A stretch of DNA of 64,000 bases, from positions 30,232-94,231 of the forward strand of contig VBKI01000052.1 in NCBI GenBank assembly GCA_005879535.1, in the 5' to 3' direction. Positions within the stretch are counted from its first letter, which is position 1; every line of letters starts with the position of its first letter. The stretch is from Deltaproteobacteria bacterium. Its GTDB lineage: Bacteria; Myxococcota; Myxococcia; Myxococcales; 40CM-4-68-19. This document shows, in pieces, positions 17,095 through 25,601 of this stretch. The position numbers and the translations under genes are program-made. The notes below the pieces were generated by a model. It made no database searches, was not told where the DNA came from, and was given only the letters and a program-made list of their open reading frames with translations.

Positions 17095-17135
17095 TCGCTC
17101 GATCCGCGACACAAGAGTCTCTCGACAGCCTCGCA

Positions 17136-17151
17136 CGTTACGCACGTAACG
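17136..17151. promoter_or_regulatory. Operator-like perfect palindrome upstream of a small ORF
   Basis: CGTTACGCACGTAACG has perfect 7-bp arms (CGTTACG/CGTAACG) around a 2-bp centre. It lies 42 nt after kdsD and 43 nt before the small ORF. The shape suits a dimeric regulator; the protein that binds is unknown. Confidence 0.4.
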
Positions 17152-17193
17152 AGCCGCGACCTCGCGACGACCTTCACCGTGAGGGAGGTCGCA

Positions 17194-17346
17194 GTGGCTA
17201 TCGCTGGCGTGATCACGACCCGGGAAGTCATGCGGCATGCCGGCGTGATCGCGCGGGAGTTCGGGCCGCGGGTGCTGTGGCGTTGCGCGGTTGCGATCGC
17301 GCTGCGACGGCGGACGACCTTCCTGGCGCTGGTGTGCGCTCCCTGA
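17194..17346 (+). CDS. Putative 50-residue basic, hydrophobic small protein
   Basis: A GTG-initiated frame with GGGAGG five nt upstream, running to TGA. The product has a helical stretch (REVMRHAGVIAREFGP), then a hydrophobic run and an Arg-rich turn (IALRRRTTFLALV). An in-frame GTG at 17179 would add five residues. I do not recognise the family. It is supported by the ribosome site, the lack of any other gene in this 280-base gap, and the palindrome upstream. It could be a membrane-active or membrane-anchored peptide. Alternatively it may be chance coding in GC-rich DNA. Confidence 0.4.
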   Translation: MAIAGVITTREVMRHAGVIAREFGPRVLWRCAVAIALRRRTTFLALVCAP

Positions 17347-17374
17347 ATCGCAATTGTGGTACTGAGCGCGGGCG

Positions 17375-18088
17375 ATGAAGGGTCTGCACATCGACGATGG
17401 CGGCAACGGCGGCGTACCGGTCGTGCTCCATCACGGTCTCGGCGCGAACCTCGAGGTCTGGCGATCGCAGATCGATCACTTGCGGCGGTCGCGGCGCGTG
17501 CTGGCGTTCGACATGCGCGGGCACGGGCGGTCGCCCAAAGCGTCCGAGTACACCGTAGCGGCAGTCGTAGGCGACCTGGATGAGATCACCGCTGCGATGC
17601 CGAGGTTCTGGCTCATAGGGCACAGCTTCGCCGGCGTCGTACTTACCGAGTTTTCCGGTCGTCGCCCCGACCGCGTCCACGGGCTCGTCTATGTCGACGC
17701 GCTGGGCGACTCGAGCAATGCGCCGGAGGAGATCCGCCAGTACTTCCGCAACCACGATGCCGGCATGACCCCGGAGCGGCTGCAGGAAGCCTACCTCGAG
17801 ATGCTCGGGCCGATGGCCCGCCCGGAGACGAAACGGCAGGTGCTGCAAGCGGTGGCGGGAATGGATCTGCCCGCCTTCGCCGCCCTGCGTGCGTCGATGC
17901 TGGAGGTCGCGTCGCCGCGGCAATTCGCCGGTCCCAGGTTCGCCATCGACGCGGAGGGAACCGCGAACCCGCGCATGGCGTGCCACCTGCCCGGGGTCAA
18001 GCAGCGTACCGTCCCCGGAGTCTCGCATTGGCTGATGCTCGACGAGCCCGACACGCTGAACCGGGCGCTCGACGAGGTGCTGAAGTGA
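17375..18088 (+). CDS. Alpha/beta hydrolase
   Basis: 237 residues, alpha/beta-hydrolase fold. Visible landmarks are the oxyanion turn HHGLGANLEVW, FDMRGHGRSP, the nucleophile elbow GHSFAG (Ser about 87), and the catalytic His in VPGVSHWLMLDEPD near the C-terminus. The acid is less clear. No signal peptide. The substrate cannot be inferred. It overlaps the next gene (DUF4442) as GTGA, so the pair probably works together. The start lies 9 nt after a TACTGA hexamer that is part of a 15-base sequence also found before kdsD. Confidence 0.86.
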   Translation: MKGLHIDDGGNGGVPVVLHHGLGANLEVWRSQIDHLRRSRRVLAFDMRGHGRSPKASEYTVAAVVGDLDEITAAMPRFWLIGHSFAGVVLTEFSGRRPDRVHGLVYVDALGDSSNAPEEIRQYFRNHDAGMTPERLQEAYLEMLGPMARPETKRQVLQAVAGMDLPAFAALRASMLEVASPRQFAGPRFAIDAEGTANPRMACHLPGVKQRTVPGVSHWLMLDEPDTLNRALDEVLK

Positions 18089-18567
18089 ACCGTGGCAGCT
18101 TCTACAAGACGATCTTCACCAATCCGCTCGGCATCCGCGCCCTGCTCTGGAGCAAGCTGCCGCTGGCCGCTTTCGCCGGCTTGCGCGTCGCCCGCCTCGA
18201 CGACAGCGGCGCCGAAGTCACGCTGCCGGCCGGCTGGAAGACGCAGAATCCGTTCGGATCCACCTACTTCGCCGCGCAGGCCATGGCTGCGGAGATGTCC
18301 ACCGGAGCTCCAGCCCTCTGGTTCATCGAGCAGAGCGGCGCCCCGGTGTCCTCGCTCGTGACCGCCATCTCGGCGAAGTTCACGAAGAAAGCGACCTCCA
18401 GGGCGAGCTTCGTGTTCTCCGACGGCGCCGCCATGCGTGCGGCGATCGATCAGGCAGTGAAGACGGGGGAGCCCGTGGTCTTCACCGCCCGATCGATCGG
18501 CACGCAGGGGGACGGGACGAAGGTGGCGGAGTTCGCCGTCGAGTGGAGCTTCAGGAAGCGGGCCTGA
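18085..18567 (+). CDS. DUF4442 (hotdog-fold thioesterase-like) protein
   Basis: 160 residues. Features of the DUF4442/YiiD-C family are LWSKLPLAAFAGLRV, a central NPFGSTYFAAQAMAAEM (the place where hotdog enzymes put the active-site helix) and VTAISAKFTKKATSRA. It probably acts on acyl-CoA or acyl-ACP-like substrates, but no catalytic residue can be named with certainty. The GTG start overlaps the alpha/beta hydrolase stop. It ends 6 bases before the convergent hemerythrin gene. Confidence 0.78.
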   Translation: MNRGSFYKTIFTNPLGIRALLWSKLPLAAFAGLRVARLDDSGAEVTLPAGWKTQNPFGSTYFAAQAMAAEMSTGAPALWFIEQSGAPVSSLVTAISAKFTKKATSRASFVFSDGAAMRAAIDQAVKTGEPVVFTARSIGTQGDGTKVAEFAVEWSFRKRA

Positions 18568-18573
18568 GCCGCG

Positions 18574-19194
18574 TCAGCGGTCCGGGCTCGAGCCGGCTTC
18601 CTGCGAGCGCCTCCGCGAGAGGCGCTCCACGCCCTCCCGCATCATGTCCTTGGCCCGATCCATCACCGCGGCGACCGTGCCGGCAACGACGTTGCCGGGA
18701 GGCTCATCCGGAGCGCGTGGGTGCGGCCGGGTCGGAGCGAGCTTCTTGGCCTTCTCGATCCGCTCGCCGAGCTCGTCCAGCATCTCCTCTCCGAGCAGAC
18801 GGCGCGCCTTGGGGAACAGCTCGTCCTGCTCCTCCTCGATGTGGTGCCGGACGCTCTCCATCAGCACCTTGAACTTCGCGTCGTACCGCTCGTCCTCGGA
18901 GCTCATCTTCTCCAGCTCGGAGAGCGTCCACTTCACCACGTGGTGCTCCTCGAGCGATTCCAGCACCGTCTCGCCCGCCTCCTTGAGGCTACGTACGGTG
19001 GCCTTGAGCGCCGCGGTACGTACGGCCGGGTAGAAGAGCATCTCTTCCACCGCGGAGTGGATGGCGAGCTCGCGGATGACCTTGTTGACGATCTTCTCCT
19101 TCGACTTGTGGGCGCGCTCCGTCAGCTTCTCGAATTCCTTGAAGAGCTGCTCCACTTCCTTGTGATCGCGTTGCAAGAGGGCGATGGCGTCCAT
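18574..19194 (-). CDS. Hemerythrin HHE domain protein
   Basis: 206 residues. The first 135 form a four-helix HHE domain with likely di-iron ligands His11 (LLQRDHKEV), His46 and Glu50 (IHSAVEEMLFYP), His in EEHHVVKW and His/Glu in VRHHIEEEQDELFP. The tail (PHPRAPDEPPG onward) is low-complexity and ends in a basic helix. Such stand-alone proteins sense or store O2, NO or iron in the cytoplasm. A strong ribosome site (AAGGAGG, 8 nt before ATG) is present. It lies alone, just downstream of the lysine operon end. Confidence 0.87.
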   Translation of the reverse strand: MDAIALLQRDHKEVEQLFKEFEKLTERAHKSKEKIVNKVIRELAIHSAVEEMLFYPAVRTAALKATVRSLKEAGETVLESLEEHHVVKWTLSELEKMSSEDERYDAKFKVLMESVRHHIEEEQDELFPKARRLLGEEMLDELGERIEKAKKLAPTRPHPRAPDEPPGNVVAGTVAAVMDRAKDMMREGVERLSRRRSQEAGSSPDR

Positions 19195-19273
19195 TCAGGA
19201 AACCTCCTTCACGCACAGTGTGCATCCGCCGTTCGACACGCTCGCCCGCCCGGCTGGAACGCGGTGGCGCCGC

Positions 19274-20542
19274 TCACCTCAGCTTCGCCAGCTCGTCGTC
19301 GACGCGGTGCGATTGCGCGAACTTCGGGTCGGCGCTCTTGAGCGCGTTGAAGCGCTGCAGCGCGCCGGCCTTGTCGCCCTGCTGCGCCAGCAGCCTTCCC
19401 ATCTCGTAGAGCGCCCGCGGCTGCTTCGGGTCGAGCTGGAGCGCACGCGAAAGCGTCCGCTCCGCCATCTGCACGCGGCCGAGGCCGCGCATCGCGCCGC
19501 CCATGGCGGCCGCCGTTCGCGCGTCGTCCGGCCGCATCGGCATCACCCGCACCACGGCGTCCCGCGCTTCCTGGTACCGGCCCCGATCGAGCTCCTTCTC
19601 GCTCTGCTCGAGCAATGCGTCGAGGCCCTTCTCCAGCTCCGGGGTGCGCTCGGTATTCGCGACCGCCTCCTGGAGGTTGCGGATCTCTTCGGCCGACGGC
19701 TCGCCGGGCGCGGGGCCTGTGCCGGCGTGGCTCATCGGCGCCCCTGGCTGCCCGCCGCCGATCGGCGGGTGACCGGGAGGCAGATCGTTCTGCGCCACCG
19801 GCGGGTGCCCCGGCGGCATCTGCGCCCTGGGTTTGAACACCTCGTCGGCCCTTGGCAGCGTGTCGCGAACGATCGGAGCCCGCGGGGACTCGGGGGCGAC
19901 CTCGAGCAACCGCTGCCAGTACTTCTTTCCCTCGGCGAGCTGCTTCTCGTCGCCGGTCGACTGCTCGAGGAGGATCGCGCCCACGAAGAAGAGCGATTCC
20001 GGATAGTCCGGCGAGCGCTCGAGCACCTTGCGATGCTCGGCCAGCGCCGAGTCCGGATTCCCGATCAGGTAGAAGGCGTTCCCCCGGCGCGAGACGGTCT
20101 GGAGCTCCATCTCCAGCGCCGCGTCAAGGCAGCGCAGCTCGTGCGGCTCGTCGAGGTTGCCCGCGGCTTCCGCGATCTTCGACAAGCCGTAGTCGGGTCC
20201 GCTCCGGCGGCACTCAGCCGGCAGGTCCGCCGCCGGCTTCACCCGCTTCTTCTTCAGCGCCAGCGCGCGCGCTTCGGCCGGCGCCGCCAGCGCTTCTGCT
20301 TCCCGGTAGGCGTCGATCGCCTCCAGGTAGCGGCCATTCTCGTAATAGAGGTTGCCGAGCGCGGAGAGGACCTCGAAGCTCTTCGGCTTGTCCTTGAGCT
20401 GGTCCTTGAGGCGGTCTACCTCCGCAAGCAAGGCCTTGGAATCCGCGGGGTCCGCGCCGGCGTCGGCGGGCGCTCGTGCCGCCGTCTGCTGCGAGGGCCT
20501 GCAGGCGAAGACCGCGAGAAGGAGCGCGATGCCGCTTTTCAC
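19274..20542 (-). CDS. TPR-containing lipoprotein with PPGHPP repeats
   Basis: 422 residues. GTG start in a GTGA overlap with folK. A lipoprotein signal (GIALLLAVFAC) places it in the envelope. TPR-like helices occur at about 45-110 (SFEVLSALGNLYYENGRYLEAIDAY), 130-220 and 330-420 (ALQLDPKQPRALYEMGRLL). Between them is a Pro/Gly/His segment with PPGHPPVAQNDLPPGHPP, a doubled PPGHPP motif also seen in periplasmic TPR/CcmI-like proteins of delta-type proteobacteria. Probably a scaffold for envelope complexes; its link to lysine synthesis is only positional. Confidence 0.72.
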   Translation of the reverse strand: MKSGIALLLAVFACRPSQQTAARAPADAGADPADSKALLAEVDRLKDQLKDKPKSFEVLSALGNLYYENGRYLEAIDAYREAEALAAPAEARALALKKKRVKPAADLPAECRRSGPDYGLSKIAEAAGNLDEPHELRCLDAALEMELQTVSRRGNAFYLIGNPDSALAEHRKVLERSPDYPESLFFVGAILLEQSTGDEKQLAEGKKYWQRLLEVAPESPRAPIVRDTLPRADEVFKPRAQMPPGHPPVAQNDLPPGHPPIGGGQPGAPMSHAGTGPAPGEPSAEEIRNLQEAVANTERTPELEKGLDALLEQSEKELDRGRYQEARDAVVRVMPMRPDDARTAAAMGGAMRGLGRVQMAERTLSRALQLDPKQPRALYEMGRLLAQQGDKAGALQRFNALKSADPKFAQSHRVDDELAKLR

Positions 20543-21105
20543 CGCGCCGGATCTAACACGGACTGCGCGGGAGAGGATGTCTCTTCCCCCTCCGGCTCGG
20601 GCAGCGGCTCGCGGATCGGCCGATACGCCAGGACGCCGCGGAGCTGATCGGGGGGAAGCCGGTCGCGCAGCTCGCGCACCGTCAGGCGCGAAACGGGATG
20701 CACGGAGTCCGAGGCGATCTCCGCCAGCGGAACCAGCGCAAACGCGCGCCCCTCGAGGAGCGGGTGCGGGATGCGCAGGCCGGTCTCCTCGACGAGTCGG
20801 TCGCCATAGAGCAGCAGATCCAGGTCGATCTCGCGGGACCCCCACCTCTCCCGCCGGATGCGGCCCATCTGCTCCTCGACCGCCTGCAGCCGCTGCAGCG
20901 TGGCGCGGGGGGAGAGCAGCGTCCCGATCCGGACCACCGCATTGAGATACCGCGGCTGGGGCGGACCGACGGGCTCGCTCTCGTATGCCAGCGACACCTT
21001 GCGCAGCGCGAAACCCGGCTCGCGCGAGAGCAGGGCGACGGCCGACGACAGGTTCGCCAGCCGGTCGCCCAGATTGGATCCCAGGCCGACGAACGCCTCG
21101 ATCAC
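20539..21105 (-). CDS. folK: 2-amino-4-hydroxy-6-hydroxymethyldihydropteridine diphosphokinase
   Basis: 188 residues. HPPK hallmarks are FVGLGSNLGDR at the N-terminus, YLNAVVRIGT, and the signature WGSREIDLDLLLYGD, followed by RIPHPLLEGRAFALVPLAEIA. It transfers pyrophosphate from ATP to the pterin alcohol in folate synthesis. The GTG start overlaps the dapE stop (GTGA) and its own stop overlaps the TPR gene, so it belongs to the lysine operon by translation coupling. No other folate gene is nearby. Confidence 0.94.
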   Translation of the reverse strand: MIEAFVGLGSNLGDRLANLSSAVALLSREPGFALRKVSLAYESEPVGPPQPRYLNAVVRIGTLLSPRATLQRLQAVEEQMGRIRRERWGSREIDLDLLLYGDRLVEETGLRIPHPLLEGRAFALVPLAEIASDSVHPVSRLTVRELRDRLPPDQLRGVLAYRPIREPLPEPEGEETSSPAQSVLDPAR

Positions 21106-22148
21106 GGCACCGCCTCGCGGAGGAATCGCTCGAGCATCGCGTACGCGCGCTGCAACGCCGGCTCCGGGCAACTCTCGCCGCGCTGATGCGCCTGCGCCTG
21201 TTCCCCCGGTCCGAAGTTCGCAGCGGGGATGCCCAGTGCGGCGAGCTGGGCGACGTCGGTCCAGGCCTGCTTTGCCTCGACCGGCGCGGCGGTCAGCGCG
21301 CGCAATTCTTGAAGCAGCGCATTGTCCAGGATGGCGGGCCCGCTCGGCGCTCTGTCCGTCACCTCGGCAGTCGCGCCGAAGCGCTCCGCGAACGCCTGCA
21401 CTTCGGACTCCGCGTCCTCGACGCTGCGGCCCGGAGCGAAGCGAAAGTTCAGGTTGAGGTCGCAGCGGGCGGGAACCACGTTGCGTCCGGTGAAGCCTTC
21501 GATCCTCGTGACCGTCATCACCTCGCGAAAGACCAGCTCGCCGATGCGGACGTCCCTCGGGGGGTGCGCGGCGAGATGCGAGAGCAGCGCGCCTGCCTTG
21601 TGGATGGCGTTGTCGCCTTGCCACGGACGTGCCGAATGGGCGCTCCTGCCCGGGAACGTGACCGTCGCGTGCATCGATCCGCAGCAGCCGAGCTGCAGGG
21701 CAAGATCGGTGGGCTCCAGGCACAAGGCGAGCGACGCGCGCCGCAGGTCCGGCCGCTTTTCCAGAGCGGCGCGCAGCCCGTTCTGCGCGATGGGCCCCTC
21801 TTCGCGATCGTAGAAGAGCAGCAGGAGCTCGAGAGGCAGCGCCGCGCGATCGAGCCGCTGCCAGAGCTCGATCATCACCGCCAGCGCGCCTTTCATGTCG
21901 CTGGCCCCGCGGCCGTACACGCGGCCGTTCTTGCGGCGAGCGGGGAAGTCGCCTTCCTGTAGCGGGACGGTGTCGAGATGGCCGGCGAGAAGGATCGCCG
22001 GCCGCGCACCCGTCACCGCCCCGCAAACGACGGCGTTGCCGATCCGCTCGCCACCGGTCTCGGCGGCGACGTAGGCGGCGATCTCCGCCTCCTCTCCGAC
22101 CGGGCTGCGGATCCGGCAAAGCTGCAGCGTGCGCTCCGCGAGATCCAT
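21102..22148 (-). CDS. dapE: Succinyl-diaminopimelate desuccinylase
   Basis: 348 residues, M20 metallopeptidase fold. Metal and catalytic motifs are AGHLDTVPL, GRGASDMKGALAV, FYDREEGPIAQNG and the late FGPGEQAQAHQRGE. A dimerisation domain sits in the middle (GRSAHSARPWQGDNAIHKAG). Its neighbours dapD and dapC confirm the succinylase route of lysine/DAP synthesis. It removes succinate to give LL-diaminopimelate. ATG start overlaps the dapD stop. Confidence 0.92.
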   Translation of the reverse strand: MDLAERTLQLCRIRSPVGEEAEIAAYVAAETGGERIGNAVVCGAVTGARPAILLAGHLDTVPLQEGDFPARRKNGRVYGRGASDMKGALAVMIELWQRLDRAALPLELLLLFYDREEGPIAQNGLRAALEKRPDLRRASLALCLEPTDLALQLGCCGSMHATVTFPGRSAHSARPWQGDNAIHKAGALLSHLAAHPPRDVRIGELVFREVMTVTRIEGFTGRNVVPARCDLNLNFRFAPGRSVEDAESEVQAFAERFGATAEVTDRAPSGPAILDNALLQELRALTAAPVEAKQAWTDVAQLAALGIPAANFGPGEQAQAHQRGESCPEPALQRAYAMLERFLREAVP

Positions 22149-22996
22149 CAGACGGAGACCCCGAAATCCCGCAGGGCCGAGTTCAGCGACGTCTTGCGGT
22201 CGGTGCTCTCCTTGCGGGCGCCGATGATCAGCGCGCACGGGGTCAGGTACTCGCCGGCCGCAAAAGTGCGCGGACGCATCCCGGGAATCACCACGCTGCG
22301 CGACGGGATGGCTCCCTTGATCAGCTTCTCCTTCGTCCCGGTCACGTCGTAGATCGGCGTGCTGGAGGTCAGGACCACGCCGGCGCCGAGCACGGCTTCC
22401 TCGCCCACCAGGATGCCTTCCACTACGATGCAACGGCTGCCGATGAACGCGCCATCTTCGATGATCACCGGCCGCGCTCCGGGCGGCTCGAGCACGCCGC
22501 CGAGGCCCACGCCACCGGAGAGGTGAACGCTACGCCCCACCTGGGCGCAGGACCCGACGGTCGCCCAGGTGTCGACCATGCTCCCCGCGCCGACGCGCGC
22601 GCCGATGTTCACGTAGCCGGGCATGACGATGGCGCCCTTCTCCACATGCGCTCCGTAGCGCACCACTCCGGGCGGCACGACGCGGAAGTCGCCGCTCGGG
22701 CGCTTGGGCGGGATCTTGTCGAAGAATTGCAGGTCGCCCGCGCTGTAAGTTTCGCTCTGCGCCAACATGAAGAAGAGGTTGATCGCCTGCTGGATCCACC
22801 CGTGGATCGTCCAGCCGCCGGACTCCTTTTCGGCGACGCGCAACGTGCCCTGGTCGAGGCGGTACACGACCTCGCGGACGGCGCTCGCATGCCTTTCCAG
22901 GGCCGCGCGATCCCGCTGAGCTTCCTCCACGGCCGCGCGCAGGGCGTCGGCCGACGCCTGCGGCAGCCTCAGCTCTTCCGCAGCGGGATCCTGCAT
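22148..22996 (-). CDS. dapD: Tetrahydrodipicolinate N-succinyltransferase
   Basis: 282 residues: an N-terminal helical part with GWIQQAINLFFML, then a left-handed beta helix of hexapeptide repeats (MPGYVNIGARVGAGSMVDTW, VGSCAQVGRSVHLSGGVGLG) and the C-terminal DGAFIGSRCIVVEGILVGEE. The region YSAGDLQFFDKIPPK and the whole layout match the DapD family. It adds succinyl-CoA to tetrahydrodipicolinate. It begins 22 nt after the histidine kinase gene and overlaps dapE. Confidence 0.94.
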   Translation of the reverse strand: MQDPAAEELRLPQASADALRAAVEEAQRDRAALERHASAVREVVYRLDQGTLRVAEKESGGWTIHGWIQQAINLFFMLAQSETYSAGDLQFFDKIPPKRPSGDFRVVPPGVVRYGAHVEKGAIVMPGYVNIGARVGAGSMVDTWATVGSCAQVGRSVHLSGGVGLGGVLEPPGARPVIIEDGAFIGSRCIVVEGILVGEEAVLGAGVVLTSSTPIYDVTGTKEKLIKGAIPSRSVVIPGMRPRTFAAGEYLTPCALIIGARKESTDRKTSLNSALRDFGVSV

Positions 22997-23018
22997 CGCG
23001 CGGCAAGCTAGCACAGCT

Positions 23019-24428
23019 CTACCCAGCCGGAACCCCAGCGGTCGTTTGCCGCGCCGTCGTGGTCTCGCGCCCAGGCATGCCCGGCGCGCGGTGGGGCAAG
23101 TGCACCACGAACGTCGTTCCTTTCGCGTCGGAGCTGACGTCGATGCTGCCGCCGTGCGCCCGCGCGATCTCGCGCACGATGAACAACCCCAGGCCGAGCC
23201 CGCGCGGGTGCGCGCTCTCCGCACCCTTGCCTCGCTCGTATGGCTCGAACAGGCGCTGCCTCAGCTCCGGCGGAAGCGGCGCGCCCTGGTTGTGCACGCG
23301 GATCTCCAGCGCATCCGCGGCGTCCCGGTTCAAGGAGACGGTCACCGGCGCGTCGGCAGCCCCGTACTGGAGAGCGTTCGCCACCAGGTTGGACACTACT
23401 TGCGAGATCCGATCGCCGTCCCAGGAATCGGGCATGGCCGGCGCGTTCACCTCCAGCCGGATTTCCCGCGCCGGATGCGTGGCCCTCAGCTCGTCGACCG
23501 TCCGCTCGACGACGGCGCGCGCATCCATCGGTCCCGGCCGCATGGGAATGCCCTTCCCCAGGCGCGCATAGGTGAAGTCGATCAGCAGCGCCGCCAGCGC
23601 GTCGATGCGCGAGGCGCTGCGGAGGATGCGCTCCACCGCGTTGGCCTGGCCCGGCTTCAGCTCCTCGCGCTTCTGCAGGAGCATCTGCGCCGAGACCAGC
23701 ACCGCGGTGAGAGGATTGCGCAGGTCGTGCCCCGCGATGGCGATCAGCCGCTCCTGGTATTCGAGCACGCGCGCGCGATCGCTGGCCTCCTCCTCGCGGC
23801 GCCGCAGGTCACCGCGGACGGCAAGGGCCGCCGTTCCCGCAAGGATCAGGAGCAGAGCGGCGCCGCCCAGCGTCACCCCGAGGGACCAGCGGTCCGCGCG
23901 CGTCAGGCGTTGCAACCGCGGGGCGAGAAGCGCGGTTTCCTCGTCCCCCATCTGCTGGACCACGGAACGCACGGATTCCATCCGCTGGATCGCCTCGCGG
24001 CTTTCGAGCGGGTCGAGCGCGGCGCGATCCCCTTGCCGGCGCAAGTCTACGGCACGGGTCAACGCCTCTGCCCGCCGCTGCAGCAAGGTTCGCAGCGAGA
24101 GGAGCCGCTGCTGCTGGCGCGGGTTGTCCTGGGTGAGCAATGCAAGAACATCGACCTCCTGGGAGAGCGCCGATTGGGCGGCGCGAAACGTCTCGGCGTC
24201 CTCCTCGCGGCCGGTGAGCAGGTACCCGCGCTGGCGGGTCTCGGCCTCCATAGCAAGCGCCAGCACACGGGCGATCGCCAGTTGCACGTCGTGGGTGTGC
24301 ACCACCCAGCGCGACCCATCGCGGCGCGCGGAGAGCGAGCGCAGGGACGCCGTGGTCACCGCGGCGATGGTGAGAACTGCCGCGGCGAACGCGGCGACGA
24401 TACGCATCAGGGAAGGTTTGCTCGACAT
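23019..24428 (-). CDS. CHASE3-type transmembrane histidine kinase inside the lysine operon
   Basis: 469 residues from ATG (a TTG at 24443 would add five). One N-terminal membrane helix, a periplasmic helical sensor of CHASE3 type (about 30-170; AMEAETRQRGYLLTGREED is its hallmark), a second membrane helix (LGGAALLLILAGTAALAV), then the HisKA domain with IAGHDLRNPLTAVL (phosphorylated His) and HATPase_c with N-box VVSNLVANALQYG and GLGLGLFIVREIARAHGG. No receiver is fused and no response regulator is adjacent. The signal is unknown. Its place between dapC and dapD suggests co-expression. Confidence 0.9.
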   Translation of the reverse strand: MSSKPSLMRIVAAFAAAVLTIAAVTTASLRSLSARRDGSRWVVHTHDVQLAIARVLALAMEAETRQRGYLLTGREEDAETFRAAQSALSQEVDVLALLTQDNPRQQQRLLSLRTLLQRRAEALTRAVDLRRQGDRAALDPLESREAIQRMESVRSVVQQMGDEETALLAPRLQRLTRADRWSLGVTLGGAALLLILAGTAALAVRGDLRRREEEASDRARVLEYQERLIAIAGHDLRNPLTAVLVSAQMLLQKREELKPGQANAVERILRSASRIDALAALLIDFTYARLGKGIPMRPGPMDARAVVERTVDELRATHPAREIRLEVNAPAMPDSWDGDRISQVVSNLVANALQYGAADAPVTVSLNRDAADALEIRVHNQGAPLPPELRQRLFEPYERGKGAESAHPRGLGLGLFIVREIARAHGGSIDVSSDAKGTTFVVHLPHRAPGMPGRETTTARQTTAGVPAG

Positions 24429-24476
24429 CGTCGTGTGCCGCAAGCGGTCCGGCGTGTGGCCGACCGCTTCCGTGCA

Positions 24477-25601
24477 TCAAGCCGGCCAGGCCTCGATCGC
24501 CGCCCGGCAGTCGGCCACCGTCGGTACCATCGCGAGGCGGATGAACCCTTTCCCCTCGCGCCCGAACTGCGTTCCGTCGACGACGAGGATGTTCCGCGCC
24601 GCCAGGCGCGCCGCGTACCCTTCGCTGGTCTCGCCGGCCGGCACGCGAACCCACAGGTAGAACGCGCCCTCGCCGCCGACCTCGAGTCCGAGCTTGCGCA
24701 GGTGGGCGAGAAGCACCGCGCGCTTCTCCGCGAAGATCCGGCGCCGCTCCTCGACGTGGGCATCGTCGCTCCAGGCCACGATCGCCGCCTGCTGCACGAA
24801 CGCTTGTGAGGCGACCCCGAAGTTCGCGCGCGCGTCGCGCAACCAGCGGATCACCTCCCGATCGCCGGCGATGAATCCGCTGCGATACCCCGTCATGCCG
24901 CTCCGCTTCGAGAGACTGTGGATGACGATCAGGTTCTGCCGCGACACTTGAAGACCCGAATGCGGCGGCTCACGCACGTAGAGGTCGATGTAGGGCTCGT
25001 CGCAGACGACGAGGAACCCGTGCTCCTTCGCAAGCCGCGCCAGCTTCTCGTGGTAGGCCCGCGGGGCTCCCGCTCCCGTTGGATTGTGCGGATAGCAGTC
25101 GAACCACAGGCTCGTCCGCCGCCAATCGTCCGCGGAAATGGCGTCGAGATCGGGAAGGAAGCTTCTCTCGGCGCGCAGCGGATATGTGCGCGGCGTCGCG
25201 CCGGCGAAGAGGATGGCGCGCTCGTAGACGGGATAGGCCGGATCCGGATACCAGCAGAGCGGCCGGTCCGGGCTCGCCGCGCACAGCGGAAGATGGAACA
25301 GCGCCTCCTTCGCGCCCGCGCAAGGGAGGATCTCGCTGTCCGGATCGAGCGAGAGCGCGAAGCGACGCTTCAGGTACGCGGAGACGGCCTTGCGCAGGGG
25401 CGGGATCCCGGCGATCGACGGGTATTGCGAAACATCGGGCAGGGCGTCGCGCAACGCCTTGCGGATGAACTCCGGCGTCGGCTCGCGGGGATCTCCGATG
25501 CCGAAATCGTACACGGGCTTCCCCGAGCGCAGTGCCTCCTCCCGCTGCGCGTTGGCCTTTTCCTGCAAATATCCGGCGAGCCGGCCGAGGAGAGGATTCA
25601 C
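24477..25601 (-). CDS. dapC: PLP aminotransferase, probably N-succinyldiaminopimelate aminotransferase
   Basis: 374 residues, class I/II aminotransferase. PLP landmarks are YPSIAGIPPLRKAV, CYPHNPTGA (substrate/PLP Asn), VVCDEPYIDLY (Asp and Tyr), the Schiff-base Lys in HSLSKRSGMTGYRSGF, and a C-terminal Arg in GFIRLAMVP. It lies in a cluster with dapA, dapB, dapD, dapE and lysA, so the missing DapC step (succinyl-amino-ketopimelate to succinyl-DAP) is the natural assignment; a generic ArgD/AspC-like role is the alternative. GTG start overlaps the FAH gene stop. Confidence 0.85.
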   Translation of the reverse strand: MNPLLGRLAGYLQEKANAQREEALRSGKPVYDFGIGDPREPTPEFIRKALRDALPDVSQYPSIAGIPPLRKAVSAYLKRRFALSLDPDSEILPCAGAKEALFHLPLCAASPDRPLCWYPDPAYPVYERAILFAGATPRTYPLRAERSFLPDLDAISADDWRRTSLWFDCYPHNPTGAGAPRAYHEKLARLAKEHGFLVVCDEPYIDLYVREPPHSGLQVSRQNLIVIHSLSKRSGMTGYRSGFIAGDREVIRWLRDARANFGVASQAFVQQAAIVAWSDDAHVEERRRIFAEKRAVLLAHLRKLGLEVGGEGAFYLWVRVPAGETSEGYAARLAARNILVVDGTQFGREGKGFIRLAMVPTVADCRAAIEAWPA

